Source: a virus. Taken from it: a DNA stretch of 59,238 bases. Under the pieces are notes generated by a model that searched no databases, was not told where the DNA came from, and saw only the letters and a program-made list of their open reading frames with translations. The translations under genes and the position numbers were made by a program. The DNA is taken from positions 1 through 59,238 of IMG/VR virus record IMGVR_UViG_3300016457_000426; one strand, 5' to 3'. Shown here one piece after another: positions 46,996 through 55,476 of the stretch. Every line of letters starts with the position of its first letter. Positions within the stretch are counted from its first letter, which is position 1.

Positions 46996-47721
46996 TTAAT
47001 CAATTAACAAAAATACAGGCTTGTATTCAGTATCAACACCAACAGTTCCCCACGCAATTGCCACATAAGGCTGGTCAACATCCAAACTAGAATTAATAGC
47101 AGTTAAAGCACCTTTGGCTGCAGCCAAAGTAAGCATAGAACCTACGGCAGGAGTTCCACTAATTAGGGCTATTGCCGGCCCACCAGTCTGTGCCCAATAA
47201 TAATAATTGGCAGGCACAGCTACAGGTGGAATACCAATGGGTAAATTTTCCTCAGTAGTGCTTTCCACAACACCCATCCAAGGACTATGGACTAAGGTAT
47301 ATTCTGAACTTGTGGTAAGAGCTACTTTAATTCCTTCAGACAATGTAACAGTAATAGAAGTCCCATTGCTTACCGCAGTGCTACTTTCAATGGGATAAGC
47401 ATGTCCTTCTCCAGTAGCATCGTTGATATGTAAATATCCACCTGCAAAATAATCCTCGGCATAGGTTGATGCCCCGCCAAGGGTCAAGGTAAGCTGTTTA
47501 GCTCCTACCGATGTAGCTGGACAAGTTTGGTTTACAGCATTGCTGTTAATAGCAGCTGCAACCCCCATCTTTCCTTGCCCTAAAGCACTTGAACCAGCTC
47601 TAGCATACCTAAACTTTCTTCCATCACGCAAAATCCGCAGTGCTCCTATCTGTTCTTTCTTGGTTTTAGAAACCTCATAAATTCCTTGGCTAAATCCTGT
47701 TCTTTTCATTGGTTTGCTCAT
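46996..47721 (-). CDS. Head decoration protein, 241 aa
   Basis: The ATG at 47721 follows AAAAGGAGGAAAAGAAA; a frame that opens 15 codons earlier runs into a hairpin and is not used. DGRKFRYARAGSSALGQGKMG at the start and the Gly/Ala/Thr-rich beta pattern to the end agree with the capsid decoration proteins coded after the major capsid gene in many phages. It would bind on the outside of the shell. Confidence 0.7.
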   Translation of the reverse strand: MSKPMKRTGFSQGIYEVSKTKKEQIGALRILRDGRKFRYARAGSSALGQGKMGVAAAINSNAVNQTCPATSVGAKQLTLTLGGASTYAEDYFAGGYLHINDATGEGHAYPIESSTAVSNGTSITVTLSEGIKVALTTSSEYTLVHSPWMGVVESTTEENLPIGIPPVAVPANYYYWAQTGGPAIALISGTPAVGSMLTLAAAKGALTAINSSLDVDQPYVAIAWGTVGVDTEYKPVFLLID

Positions 47722-47752
47722 TTTCTTTTCCTCCTTTTCGGAAGCCAGCAAA

Positions 47753-47794
47753 GCTTGACCCACCACGCTTCCTGTGGACTTATTTGGGTCAAGC
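47753..47794 (-). terminator. Hairpin between capsid and decoration genes
   Basis: Outer arms GCTTGACCCA (47753-47762) and TGGGTCAAGC (47785-47794) pair perfectly over 10 bp, with an inner CCAC/GTGG stem. There is no good T-tract. It lies in the 84-bp gap behind the major capsid gene and may reduce read-through or stabilise the capsid mRNA. Confidence 0.5.
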
Positions 47795-47805
47795 CCAAAA
47801 TAAAA

Positions 47806-48780
47806 TTACGATAAATTGCTATATCCTATATGTGCCTTCCTGTTATTCACTATCAAATTCCCATCAAAATAAATCTTCATGGTGCGGTCTTCAGGACTAT
47901 CAGGAATAACTTTCCATTTGCTTCTCATGAAATAACCGTCTCTATGAACCGCAAACCCGATATGGTTTGAGTTAAGTGCAAAGGCATGTTTAGCTGGACA
48001 AAAATCATCAGGAAAAACATCCTTCCCTTCAAAATAAAGTCCAGTAAAGCCAGCCTTCGCAGTTTCCTTGCCATCAGTAAACCTCTGTTGAACCTGAAGT
48101 ATATCAGCAATAATATTCCAAAGGTCTTCTGGCATAACAATTAAATCAGGCTTCCCACCAGCTCCATCACGGAGTTTGGCAGCGGTAGCCATATCTCTAA
48201 GAACGCCAAGAGTAAGATTGGTAGCAGTGGAAACCATTTTACCTTCCCAAGGCTTTGTGCCATCAGCAGCTACCAAATCATTCTCAGCAATCTCGCCATA
48301 AGGCAAATCGGCATTCTCATTGCAACATGCCCTAAGTCCAGTAAGCCGTGCACTATCTCCACTAGGCAAATCATAAATACTTTCTGCCAATAATTTTGTA
48401 AGAGATTTTTGTGCACCAGCTACTCTCTGAACCACTAATTCAACCTCTGCATATCTACCAGCGTTTTCCAATTCATCAACACGATAAATAGTCGCATTCC
48501 CGTAGGCATGTTTCCACCTGAAATATGCAGCGGTCACACTTTCTTTGTCATCACTAGAAATAGTGTCGCCCCGTTTATAAAAACTTGCTTCCTGTCCAGA
48601 ATATTCCAGTGGAACTCTTATTTTTTGTCCGCCTTCAGGTCTTTTCCAAATTCCCTTTTGCTGTTTTAATAAATAATTAAGAAGGAAAGACGAATAGAAA
48701 TAAATATCTACCGCTTTCCCATCATCAGCCATAAAATAATCATTTGTTATTGCTTCTAATTCTTCAAATGGTAATGCCAT
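47806..48780 (-). CDS. Major capsid protein, 324 aa
   Basis: Two ATGs (48786 and 48780) follow AAAGGAGGTTA; spacing favours the second, giving MALPFEELEAITNDYF. The order scaffold, capsid, decoration, adaptor is diagnostic. The sequence agrees with podovirus capsid proteins of the HK97 fold: an N-terminal arm with LLNYLLKQQKGIWKRPEGGQKIRVPLEYSG, a helix with YRVDELENAGRYAEVELVVQ, and a C-terminal beta domain ending in IVNNRKAHIGYSNLS. Confidence 0.85.
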   Translation of the reverse strand: MALPFEELEAITNDYFMADDGKAVDIYFYSSFLLNYLLKQQKGIWKRPEGGQKIRVPLEYSGQEASFYKRGDTISSDDKESVTAAYFRWKHAYGNATIYRVDELENAGRYAEVELVVQRVAGAQKSLTKLLAESIYDLPSGDSARLTGLRACCNENADLPYGEIAENDLVAADGTKPWEGKMVSTATNLTLGVLRDMATAAKLRDGAGGKPDLIVMPEDLWNIIADILQVQQRFTDGKETAKAGFTGLYFEGKDVFPDDFCPAKHAFALNSNHIGFAVHRDGYFMRSKWKVIPDSPEDRTMKIYFDGNLIVNNRKAHIGYSNLS

Positions 48781-48806
48781 CGCCATTAACCTCCTTTATA
48801 TGTTTT

Positions 48807-49745
48807 TTACCCTCCTCTTAGTCTTTCACGCTGTTTTGAGCGTTCAACTAAGACGGAAAGTAAACCACCAAATTTTTTTGTATCTTTTAAATCTGGTGTA
48901 GCAGTTTCATTTAAAATTCCTGTGCTAGCAGGCCCCGCAGGAAGAACCTTGGCATGCTTTTTAGCCTTGAATTGTTTAATCATCTTCTCTTCAGTCTCTT
49001 TAACGGCCTTTGCAACGGCTTCTTCAATCCGCTTTTGTATCTCAGCCTCTCGTTTTTCCTGAGTGAGCATCATATGAGCAGAAATAGGAGTATGGCCTGG
49101 GTGCTTTTCCATATATCGCTGTATCTCGCCAGCATCCCACATCTCATCAAAATCAGGATGGGCTTTTGCATACTCCTCATATGTCCTTTCAATCTCCTCA
49201 TCCATCCTATGTTTTTTCAAAATTTCATTTATATCGGGAATTTCCTGTTGCAGTTCATACCTAATCTGACGAGCTAAATTGGCTGCATACCCTTTAGGGT
49301 CTGACTGTTGCCATTCAAGAAGTTCCTCATCAGTTTTAGTAGTAATATCCACAAAATTAAGCTCTTTCTCCTTTTCTGGCTCTTTACCTTTTATCAATGC
49401 TTCTAATTGAGCTTCTGCCTTTAATGCTCGCTCTTCAGCCGTCTTTACACGCTTGATAAGCTCTTGAAATCTGGGATGCTTATCAAAACGCAATGGCTCT
49501 TCCTCTTTTTCTTTCTCTTCTGTTTCCTTAGTTTCCTCTTTGGTCTTTTCTTTCCCCTTTTCTGTTTCTGCTTCTTTTGTTTCTTCTTTTTCTGGTGTTT
49601 CGGTGTTTAGCGTCTCCTCAGACGGCTGAGCACTAACTACTTTTTCTACTGTGCTCAGTAAATCACCAGAAGAACTTACCGAGAGGGACGAACTCTCAGT
49701 ATTATTAACTTCTTTAGCGTCCTTTTTTTCTTCTGTTTCACCCAT
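48807..49745 (-). CDS. Scaffold protein, 312 aa
   Basis: The N-terminal 100 residues are a low-complexity run of Glu, Lys, Thr and Ser; the middle is a coiled coil (KRVKTAEERALKAEAQLEALIKG) and the C-terminus holds basic residues (QFKAKKHAKVLP, VERSKQRERLRGG). This acidic coiled-coil design just before the capsid gene is typical of scaffolds. Transcription probably starts at the consensus promoter at 49951 and passes a terminator before the AAAGGAGG binding site. Confidence 0.75.
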   Translation of the reverse strand: MGETEEKKDAKEVNNTESSSLSVSSSGDLLSTVEKVVSAQPSEETLNTETPEKEETKEAETEKGKEKTKEETKETEEKEKEEEPLRFDKHPRFQELIKRVKTAEERALKAEAQLEALIKGKEPEKEKELNFVDITTKTDEELLEWQQSDPKGYAANLARQIRYELQQEIPDINEILKKHRMDEEIERTYEEYAKAHPDFDEMWDAGEIQRYMEKHPGHTPISAHMMLTQEKREAEIQKRIEEAVAKAVKETEEKMIKQFKAKKHAKVLPAGPASTGILNETATPDLKDTKKFGGLLSVLVERSKQRERLRGG

Positions 49746-49762
49746 CCTTTTGTCCTCCTTTC

Positions 49763-49805
49763 AAAATAAAAAACCCGCTACTCAATGAAATCTTGAGTAA
49801 CGGGT
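49763..49805 (-). terminator. Intrinsic terminator before the scaffold gene RBS
   Basis: On the minus strand ACCCGTTACTCA (49805-49794) pairs with TGAGTAGCGGGT (49784-49773), with one G-U, and six T follow; then TATTTTGAAAGGAGG gives the binding site of the scaffold gene. It is the leftward example of the same terminator-then-RBS junction seen on the rightward arm. Confidence 0.85.
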
Positions 49806-49841
49806 CTAGTTACTACCTTAAAGGGTTAGACTACCGTCTTT

Positions 49842-50015
49842 TTAATTTTTCCTTATTTTTATCTCTCTCCTATTTGTCATAAAAGTCCTCAAAATATTAC
49901 CTTGGTTTAAATGTATCTCTAATATTATAGAGCCTGTGTAGGTTTTGTCAACCACAACCGCTGTAACTTGCTTCTTATCCACAGTTACAATAGCTACTTC
50001 TTTCTCTTTATTCAC
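49842..50015 (-). CDS. Small protein, 57 aa, GTG start
   Basis: A GTG overlaps the stop of the previous gene (GTGA), with GGAGG eleven bases before it. The product is a mix of beta strands (VAIVTVDKKQVTAVVVDKTYTGSIILEIHL) with a basic C-terminal helix. A perfect promoter (49924-49951) lies inside the gene. The family is not recognised. Confidence 0.55.
   Translation of the reverse strand: MNKEKEVAIVTVDKKQVTAVVVDKTYTGSIILEIHLNQGNILRTFMTNRREIKIRKN
49924..49951 (-). promoter_or_regulatory. Consensus sigma70 promoter of the scaffold/capsid operon
   Basis: On the minus strand TTGACA (49951-49946) and TATAAT (49929-49924) are both perfect and separated by 16 bp. Transcription would start near 49917, giving a leader of about 170 bases with the terminator at 49763-49805 before the scaffold gene. 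It lies inside the 57-aa gene. Confidence 0.85.
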
Positions 50016-50386
50016 TGTAACTTATTTCCTCCTTTATTTGGATAGGAAATTATCTCTTCTTCAACCTGCATTTGTTTCTCAGCCTCTGTTACTGGAATTG
50101 CCTCAAGTAAAAATTTAATGTCTTTAATAAGTAATGCGATGCAAAACTCCATAGGTTGTTGAGGGCTATCAAAACATAATGTCCATAAATCTTCTTTTTT
50201 ATCACTCTCTTCATAAGACTTAATAATTGTTTGTAATTTCTTATAAAATATCAACTTTTCTGTTCTGCCATATAAATAAAATGTGTATCTTCCTGATGCC
50301 TTTGTAATAGCGTATTGTTCTTCTCCCATTTCTGTTCTTGCCCGAACACGCCAATTTTGGTTTTGTGCTATAAGGCTACTTTGCAT
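50012..50386 (-). CDS. Hypothetical protein, 124 aa
   Basis: The N-terminus is beta-type (NWRVRARTEMGEEQYAITKASGRYTFYLYG), followed by helices. No family is recognised. It lies between the LamG-like gene and the 57-aa gene in the head block. Confidence 0.6.
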   Translation of the reverse strand: MQSSLIAQNQNWRVRARTEMGEEQYAITKASGRYTFYLYGRTEKLIFYKKLQTIIKSYEESDKKEDLWTLCFDSPQQPMEFCIALLIKDIKFLLEAIPVTEAEKQMQVEEEIISYPNKGGNKLQ

Positions 50387-50395
50387 TGTATTCTC

Positions 50396-51106
50396 CTACA
50401 TAACATAAATCCCTCCCTGTGTCTGCTTCCAAGGCACTTTCGTATATATCATGCTGTGTGGCAAGCCACGGAGCATTCTGTATATCGGTGAGCGATACAT
50501 GTTTTCACGGACTTCGTCTGGCGACCAGGCTCGGTCCTCAATAATGGGCTGGGCAATGAGGCCGTAGAAAAACTCTGCGGAAGTGCCAGGTTTGCGCCCA
50601 ATTTCCACTGGATAAACGGTTGAAATAATGCCACTACTCTTACCACAATCCTGTTCACAAACACTATTTATGTATATTTTTTTTCTCAAGGGTCCTATGG
50701 TCCCTACAACATAAAACCATTTGTTTATTTCACTTTCAGTGATAGACGTAACAGTTGGATGTCCATAACTACAAAACTCAAATTTATTAGAGTCTTTTAC
50801 AATCCTCACCCAGAATGCAGGATGATTTACTCCATAATCACTCTTCTTGCCTATTATATGGTACCAAAAATTTAGAATAGTCGGCTTCACCCACACCGCA
50901 ACTGTAATTGCATTAGTGGTATTCAAAGAGGGACTATTCCCACAATCCACATATCCACCATCAAACTCAAACCCCATCACTCCAGGAGCTATTTGAAATG
51001 GCCTTGCACCACCATAAGGCGTTCCATGGTTGCCCTTCCTTGACAGGTCAACCCATCCGCCACTACGGACATCCAAAGGATGATATGACAAGTCTAGGAC
51101 TTTCAT
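50396..51106 (-). CDS. LamG/concanavalin-like domain protein, 236 aa
   Basis: It starts VLDLSYHPLDVRSGGWVDLSRKGNHGT and continues with GFEFDGGYVDCGNSPSLNTTNAITVAVWVKPT, WFYVVGTIGPLRKKIYINSV and YGLIAQPIIEDRAWSPDEVRENMYRSP, all typical of LamG-like jelly rolls (Laminin_G_3). It may bind carbohydrate on the cell or decorate the head. It is unusual that the gene lies in the head block, before the scaffold. It overlaps the previous gene by four bases. Confidence 0.8.
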   Translation of the reverse strand: MKVLDLSYHPLDVRSGGWVDLSRKGNHGTPYGGARPFQIAPGVMGFEFDGGYVDCGNSPSLNTTNAITVAVWVKPTILNFWYHIIGKKSDYGVNHPAFWVRIVKDSNKFEFCSYGHPTVTSITESEINKWFYVVGTIGPLRKKIYINSVCEQDCGKSSGIISTVYPVEIGRKPGTSAEFFYGLIAQPIIEDRAWSPDEVRENMYRSPIYRMLRGLPHSMIYTKVPWKQTQGGIYVM

Positions 51107-51276
51107 TCTACCACCCCTACTTTCTCAGCTATTTTCTTCTGCCAAGCAATCAACTCTTTAAACTTAGCTAAGAATATCTTATTGTGGTCAACTGGGTCAG
51201 GAAGTTCTTTAATTGTTTCTTGAACATGAACTCCGCCGAGTTTATTCCTTGTCCGTTTGTATTCTTTAACTTTCAT
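51103..51276 (-). CDS. Small basic protein, 57 aa
   Basis: The frame uses ATGA overlaps at both ends (51273-51276 and 51103-51106), which strongly supports it. The product is Lys-rich with a helical C-terminus (HNKIFLAKFKELIAWQKKIAEKV). Function is unknown. Confidence 0.6.
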   Translation of the reverse strand: MKVKEYKRTRNKLGGVHVQETIKELPDPVDHNKIFLAKFKELIAWQKKIAEKVGVVE

Positions 51277-51863
51277 ACGTATCTCCAGAAAAATGATAAA
51301 TAACTATCATAACTGCCTCTGCTACAACATAGTTTCATCTTGCCATGTTCAGTTGTAGCTCTATAGCCATAACATTCCACTTTTAAGGCAATCCGATTTG
51401 CTGGATAAATAATGGTATTATAAGGTATTGTTATATAGGCTTGGGCACTGCAAAGTTGATAATCGGTGCTGTTTGTGGAAAAATTAGGTGTGCCATCTGC
51501 ACTAGCTATTGAGGTAAATGTGCCTGCTTCATCAACATACCCTAAAGTAAAAGTGGCTTTGGTAAAATAAATGTTTCCATCAGTCCCGCCAGTTCTTGCT
51601 ACTCCTACCTGAACTACAGCACGAGCATAGTTAGAAAGTTCTCTATTCAAATCAACTAAAGCATCATGAACAAAAGTTTTTTCTATTTGTAATGCTTCAG
51701 ATGTATCTGTTATTCCTGTGTTCTCTATACAATCTAAAGCATTATTACCATCTAAGTCTGATGGATTTGGCTCAGTCTTTAAAAGATAAGCAAAATCGTC
51801 TCCCCAAGGATATTTATCACTTACTTTTTGTAAAACCAATGTGGTATATTTCCATTCTCTCAT
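51273..51863 (-). CDS. Hypothetical virion-region protein, 196 aa
   Basis: Residues 60-196 look like a beta sandwich (YARAVVQVGVARTG, IYFTKATFTLGYVDEAGTFTS, ITIPYNTIIYPANRIALKVECYG). It may be a fibre or head-fibre protein because the LamG-like gene follows it. Start codon ATG after GGAGATAGTT. The C-terminus is rich in Ser, Cys and Trp. Confidence 0.6.
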   Translation of the reverse strand: MREWKYTTLVLQKVSDKYPWGDDFAYLLKTEPNPSDLDGNNALDCIENTGITDTSEALQIEKTFVHDALVDLNRELSNYARAVVQVGVARTGGTDGNIYFTKATFTLGYVDEAGTFTSIASADGTPNFSTNSTDYQLCSAQAYITIPYNTIIYPANRIALKVECYGYRATTEHGKMKLCCSRGSYDSYLSFFWRYV

Positions 51864-51865
51864 AA

Positions 51866-52066
51866 CTATCTCCTTCCATAATTTAATAAACTAGTTTTTC
51901 TTTTTTTAGGTGCAGCTTTTTCTCCTCTTTTCTGCCTTAACATACCAAAACATTGACCTAATGCCTGTTTTTGCGTTTTACCTTCATGCTTTATTAAATA
52001 ACTTACGCATCTACTAATATATTCCTGATTACTTTCTCCTTTTTTTGGATATTTAGGTATTGGCAT
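51866..52066 (-). CDS. Small phage protein with LLNYG C-terminus, 66 aa
   Basis: PIPKYPKKGESNQEYISRCVSYLIKHEGKTQKQALGQCF matches a small family commonly coded between portal and capsid genes. The C-terminus KKRKTSLLNYGRR resembles the C-terminus of the polyvalent protein (TTGLLNYGL). It has no known function. Confidence 0.7.
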   Translation of the reverse strand: MPIPKYPKKGESNQEYISRCVSYLIKHEGKTQKQALGQCFGMLRQKRGEKAAPKKRKTSLLNYGRR

Positions 52067-52067
52067 T

Positions 52068-52454
52068 TTATATCTCTATCCTAGTTCTTTCTCTATATTT
52101 TTCTAAAACACGCTCTTTTATTTTATCCAAGTCAATTTTGGGTTTTTGTGGTTTTTCTCCTGGTTCTAAATGTCTTAATCCTTCTGCCTTCATCCATCTT
52201 TTATAATTGCTTCTAGTAGGATTTCTTAAAAATTCTATTGTCTCTGGTTTATTTGACTCTTTGTCCACCACCTCTAAAATACTTCGTATCCAAGGTGCGT
52301 CTTCATTTGCTAGATTTACAGTAGAAGTAGTGATAATACGCTTTGCCTCACTCCCACATCGTGGACATTTTAAAGTCTTTACATCAGGCGTAATTATTTC
52401 TTCAAAAATAAAACCACAATTTTTATTCTTGCATTTAAAATCAGAAAGTATCAT
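52068..52454 (-). CDS. FmdB-like zinc-ribbon protein, 128 aa
   Basis: FKCKNKNCGFIFEEI...LKCPRCGSEAKRI gives the Cys4 zinc ribbon of FmdB-family proteins, followed by a helical, Pro/Lys-rich C-terminus (LEPGEKPQKPKIDLDKIKERVLEKYRER). Such proteins are often coded near phage portal genes. They may regulate or assemble; the function is not proven. Confidence 0.75.
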   Translation of the reverse strand: MILSDFKCKNKNCGFIFEEIITPDVKTLKCPRCGSEAKRIITTSTVNLANEDAPWIRSILEVVDKESNKPETIEFLRNPTRSNYKRWMKAEGLRHLEPGEKPQKPKIDLDKIKERVLEKYRERTRIEI

Positions 52455-52459
52455 TATCG

Positions 52460-52684
52460 TTATCTCTTTCCTTTCCTTCTTTCTTTACAATAAGGTAAGT
52501 CTGGATATTTTTTACATACAGTAGCCCTTACCTTTGCCTGTTCAGCAGGAGAACCGAATTGCGTCACTCTTGCAAGTGCGTTAATGGCATGTGCTCTGTC
52601 ATGTATAGGATAAGCTCTTTTCTCAGGAAATACAAAACTGCTCTTTTTTAACCGTTTTCTTTGTCCATAAGTTAATAATGCCAT
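52460..52684 (-). CDS. Small phage protein, 74 aa
   Basis: The ATG at 52684 follows GAGAGGTGTTTAAA. LLTYGQRKRLKKSSFVFPEKRAYPIHDRAHAINALARVTQFGSPAEQAKV belongs to a small family common in phage head operons, sometimes found fused to head proteins; two further Cys lie near the end. Function is not known. Confidence 0.7.
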   Translation of the reverse strand: MALLTYGQRKRLKKSSFVFPEKRAYPIHDRAHAINALARVTQFGSPAEQAKVRATVCKKYPDLPYCKERRKGKR

Positions 52685-52685
52685 T

Positions 52686-54965
52686 TTAAACACCTCTCTT
52701 TATAACATTATTACTTTTTAAACCTTTTTCTCTAAAAGGTGCTGTGCCCCTACTTTCACTCTTTTTTCTTAATTGCTCTAATTTTGTAACAAATTCAGCC
52801 CGTGCTCTTTTTCCTTCTTCACGCTGTTTTTCAAGATTAGCAACAAGCTCTGCCCTTTTAATTTTCAACATTTCTTCATCAAAAGTAATTCCTGCCTGCC
52901 TAACTAATTGTTCAACTTGTTCTGTCCTTGCCTGTTCTTCAAGCAAGGCTTTTTGGGCTAATGTCTTTTCTATATTGGCTATTTCTTTTTCTATTTCTAA
53001 ATTCTCAGTTACAGATGGAGCTTCTTCAGTCTGCAATAAAGCAGGGAAGGGTGGAATATTTCCTCTTTCCCATTCTCTTTGAAATTCTTTTTGGTCCATA
53101 TTAGCTATATCTCTTAAGGCTGCTATCATTTGCTCTGGTGCGCCTATCATTAAAAGTCTTTCAAGTAATTCTCCAAGAGGACCTGCTCTCATCCGCTTTA
53201 CTACCTGTTTCCTATTAGACCAATCTAACTTTTTCAATAATTCCTCTACATCAATAGCTCCTTTTTCATATAAAGCTATTGCTTCTTCTCTTTCTTGAAT
53301 TTTACTAATCGGCATAGTGCTACCGCTTACCACCATTAACTTAGCTGGGACAATCATTTGAGTTCCACGGATAGGAATAGAAAACTCCTCCCCATCCTTT
53401 TCATAATTAATCCATCTGTCTTCTGTATACCAATTCATTACATGGGAAAGATACATCCGTCCTCGCTCCCTAATCATCTTGGAGTAATTACGTATCTTCC
53501 CCCTTAACATAGTTGCGGCATGTTCTAAAAGGGCAGCAATAGCTTTATAAGCAATGACATCTCGTCCTGGGGTATGTGCTTGTTCTAGTTCAAATGTGCC
53601 TGCTACAAGGAAAAAGAACTCTTTATAAATTTCAAGAGCTTTTATTAAATCTGGAGAAATTTGGGGCGGCTCCATATATCTAATGGCATTTGCTATGGCA
53701 GCATTAGTAGGATTGATAATACCTGGCCGATTAGTAAAAGCACTATTTGCCACCCCTGAATTTTTAGGATTTATAATTTTAATTCTGGAAAGTTTATCTT
53801 TTATTAGAGTAAACTGGCTTATAGTTTTATCCAATTCTAAATTTAATGCTTCTAATTGCTCAATATCGCTCTGCCCCCATGGATTTACAGGGTCAGTAAC
53901 ACTCTGTGTGAAACTAAAAGGAAATTTATCATAAAGATATGTTTTTTGGGCCTCTTCTTCAGGCAATTCAGGGTTAATAGAAGGATTGGGTTTATCATCA
54001 AGGACGAGTTCACCACCATTACATACCGTAACACAGCGGATAAAACCAGGGTATTTAGGTTTTAAAACAGATTGGTAAACTTCTACTTCCTGCCCTTGTA
54101 TTTTAGCAACAGTTAATTCTTTTTGCTCTACCATTGTGTAATCTTTAACCCAACACTCCACTACTAAACACTCATCAGATTCTCTCTTCCCTTTTCCACT
54201 ACTACCATGAAGAAAATTTTTAACTACCCCAGCGAAAGTTGAAAAATATCCCCTTTCTTTACCTCCTTTACCTGTTTGAAGTTCCCTTCTATCATCGCCT
54301 AACTCTTTTAATATCTCATCGTCAGGGCGTATTTTCTCGGCAAACTTCGGCCATCTCCTACGAGCCTCTCTAAGAGTTAGAGGATAAAAATGAAGCACGG
54401 CCTCTGCTTTTTGTATATCTTTGCAATTAACAGGATAAAAACCAAAATAAAAAGGGTCTATTACCTCAACCTCTACCTCGCCTAAGCCAAATTCAAGGTC
54501 GGGATTAAAAATTACCTTTTCAATACAACAACCATAAGTCTCTCCATTTATTACAGACTTCTCCAAAACGCTCTGTTGTTCTTGGTCAATCCACCAAAAC
54601 TCAGCCGTTCTTAATAACTTTTCAAATATATCATCCTGCCCTTCTGGAGGTTCGCCAACACGCCTTACATTAAAGGTAGGATTATTATCTGTTAATAAAT
54701 TGACTGTGCGTTGTCTGTGTGCATGAATTAAATTTACTGAAACAAGAGGGATTGTTGAGGATTTTCTTTTCCAGTGTTTATTTTTAGTTAACTCATAATT
54801 TCTTTTCCACTTGGATGGTAATCCAAGGTTTTCTTTATCTTTAAGAATTTCATAAAGAATTTCAAAGACTTTACGCCCTACATCAGGATGCCCTTCAGGT
54901 GGTAACAATTCAGTTGTGAGCTTTTCTTTGGTTTCTACTGTTTCTTTCCTTTCTTCTTCTGACAT
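52686..54965 (-). CDS. Portal protein, P22-like, 759 aa
   Basis: Length and pattern match P22-type portals: LVSVNLIHAHRQRTVNLLTDNNPTFNVRRV, VINGETYGCCIEKVIFNPD, VIDPFYFGFYP, FPFSFTQSVTDPVNPWGQSDIEQLEALNLELDKTISQ and QAHTPGRDVIAYKAIAALLEHA. The last 150 residues form the long helical barrel (ATLEKE-type coiled coil) seen in P22. It forms the dodecameric ring for DNA entry and exit. The start lies inside the end of the zinc-finger gene (31-base overlap) behind AAAGGTAAAAA. Confidence 0.88.
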   Translation of the reverse strand: MSEEERKETVETKEKLTTELLPPEGHPDVGRKVFEILYEILKDKENLGLPSKWKRNYELTKNKHWKRKSSTIPLVSVNLIHAHRQRTVNLLTDNNPTFNVRRVGEPPEGQDDIFEKLLRTAEFWWIDQEQQSVLEKSVINGETYGCCIEKVIFNPDLEFGLGEVEVEVIDPFYFGFYPVNCKDIQKAEAVLHFYPLTLREARRRWPKFAEKIRPDDEILKELGDDRRELQTGKGGKERGYFSTFAGVVKNFLHGSSGKGKRESDECLVVECWVKDYTMVEQKELTVAKIQGQEVEVYQSVLKPKYPGFIRCVTVCNGGELVLDDKPNPSINPELPEEEAQKTYLYDKFPFSFTQSVTDPVNPWGQSDIEQLEALNLELDKTISQFTLIKDKLSRIKIINPKNSGVANSAFTNRPGIINPTNAAIANAIRYMEPPQISPDLIKALEIYKEFFFLVAGTFELEQAHTPGRDVIAYKAIAALLEHAATMLRGKIRNYSKMIRERGRMYLSHVMNWYTEDRWINYEKDGEEFSIPIRGTQMIVPAKLMVVSGSTMPISKIQEREEAIALYEKGAIDVEELLKKLDWSNRKQVVKRMRAGPLGELLERLLMIGAPEQMIAALRDIANMDQKEFQREWERGNIPPFPALLQTEEAPSVTENLEIEKEIANIEKTLAQKALLEEQARTEQVEQLVRQAGITFDEEMLKIKRAELVANLEKQREEGKRARAEFVTKLEQLRKKSESRGTAPFREKGLKSNNVIKRGV

Positions 54966-55420
54966 TTTTTACCTTTCTTTTTCTTTTCCCATGACTTCCT
55001 TGCTTTAAGAAGAGAATGAGTGCTCATGTGTCCTCCAAGAGCAAAACGAGAGGAAAATTCCTTTCCGCATACAGGACATTTATACATCTTAACTTCTGTT
55101 ACTTCTTTCTCTTGAGTTGTTTCCTTTTTATCTGTTTCTGTTACTTTTTTCTCTTCTACCTTTGCCTCTTTCTTTTTTTCTACCTTAATATATCCCTCTG
55201 GCGTTAAAACTTTATCGGGATGCAGGAAAGGAATTTTACGACAATAAGGACATAAAAGAGGATTGTCCTTACTTCCATAAACACTGCTGGGATGAAATGG
55301 AGGTGGAAACCCATGAGCAGGGTCTTTACTAAGAAACATACTGCCCTTTAAAGGCAGTCTTAAATCTTCGGGATTAAATAGACCTATAGTTTGACGACAA
55401 ATTTCGCAAATAAGCTTCAC
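54935..55420 (-). CDS. Protein with Cys4 site and classical C2H2 zinc finger, 161 aa
   Basis: CEIC (5-8) and CPYC (57-60) can form one zinc site. A Lys/Glu-rich linker follows, then a classical C2H2 finger YKCPVCGKEFSSRFALGGHMSTH (C115, C118, H131, H135; spacing 2-12-3), then a strongly basic tail. C2H2 fingers are uncommon in phage. It is coded directly before the portal gene behind the promoter at 55476, and could bind DNA in the head operon or host targets; this is open. Confidence 0.75.
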   Translation of the reverse strand: MKLICEICRQTIGLFNPEDLRLPLKGSMFLSKDPAHGFPPPFHPSSVYGSKDNPLLCPYCRKIPFLHPDKVLTPEGYIKVEKKKEAKVEEKKVTETDKKETTQEKEVTEVKMYKCPVCGKEFSSRFALGGHMSTHSLLKARKSWEKKKKGKKCQKKKGKKQ

Positions 55421-55447
55421 TTAGCTCCTTTGCGTTTGCCTATTTTA

Positions 55448-55476
55448 AGTATAAAAAACTTCAAACAAAAAGTCAA
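55448..55476 (-). promoter_or_regulatory. Sigma70-type promoter before the portal operon
   Basis: On the minus strand TTGACT (55476-55471) and TATACT (55453-55448) are separated by 17 bp. Transcription would start about 20 bases before the zinc-finger gene. It overlaps the end of the small membrane-protein gene at 55473. Confidence 0.75.
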
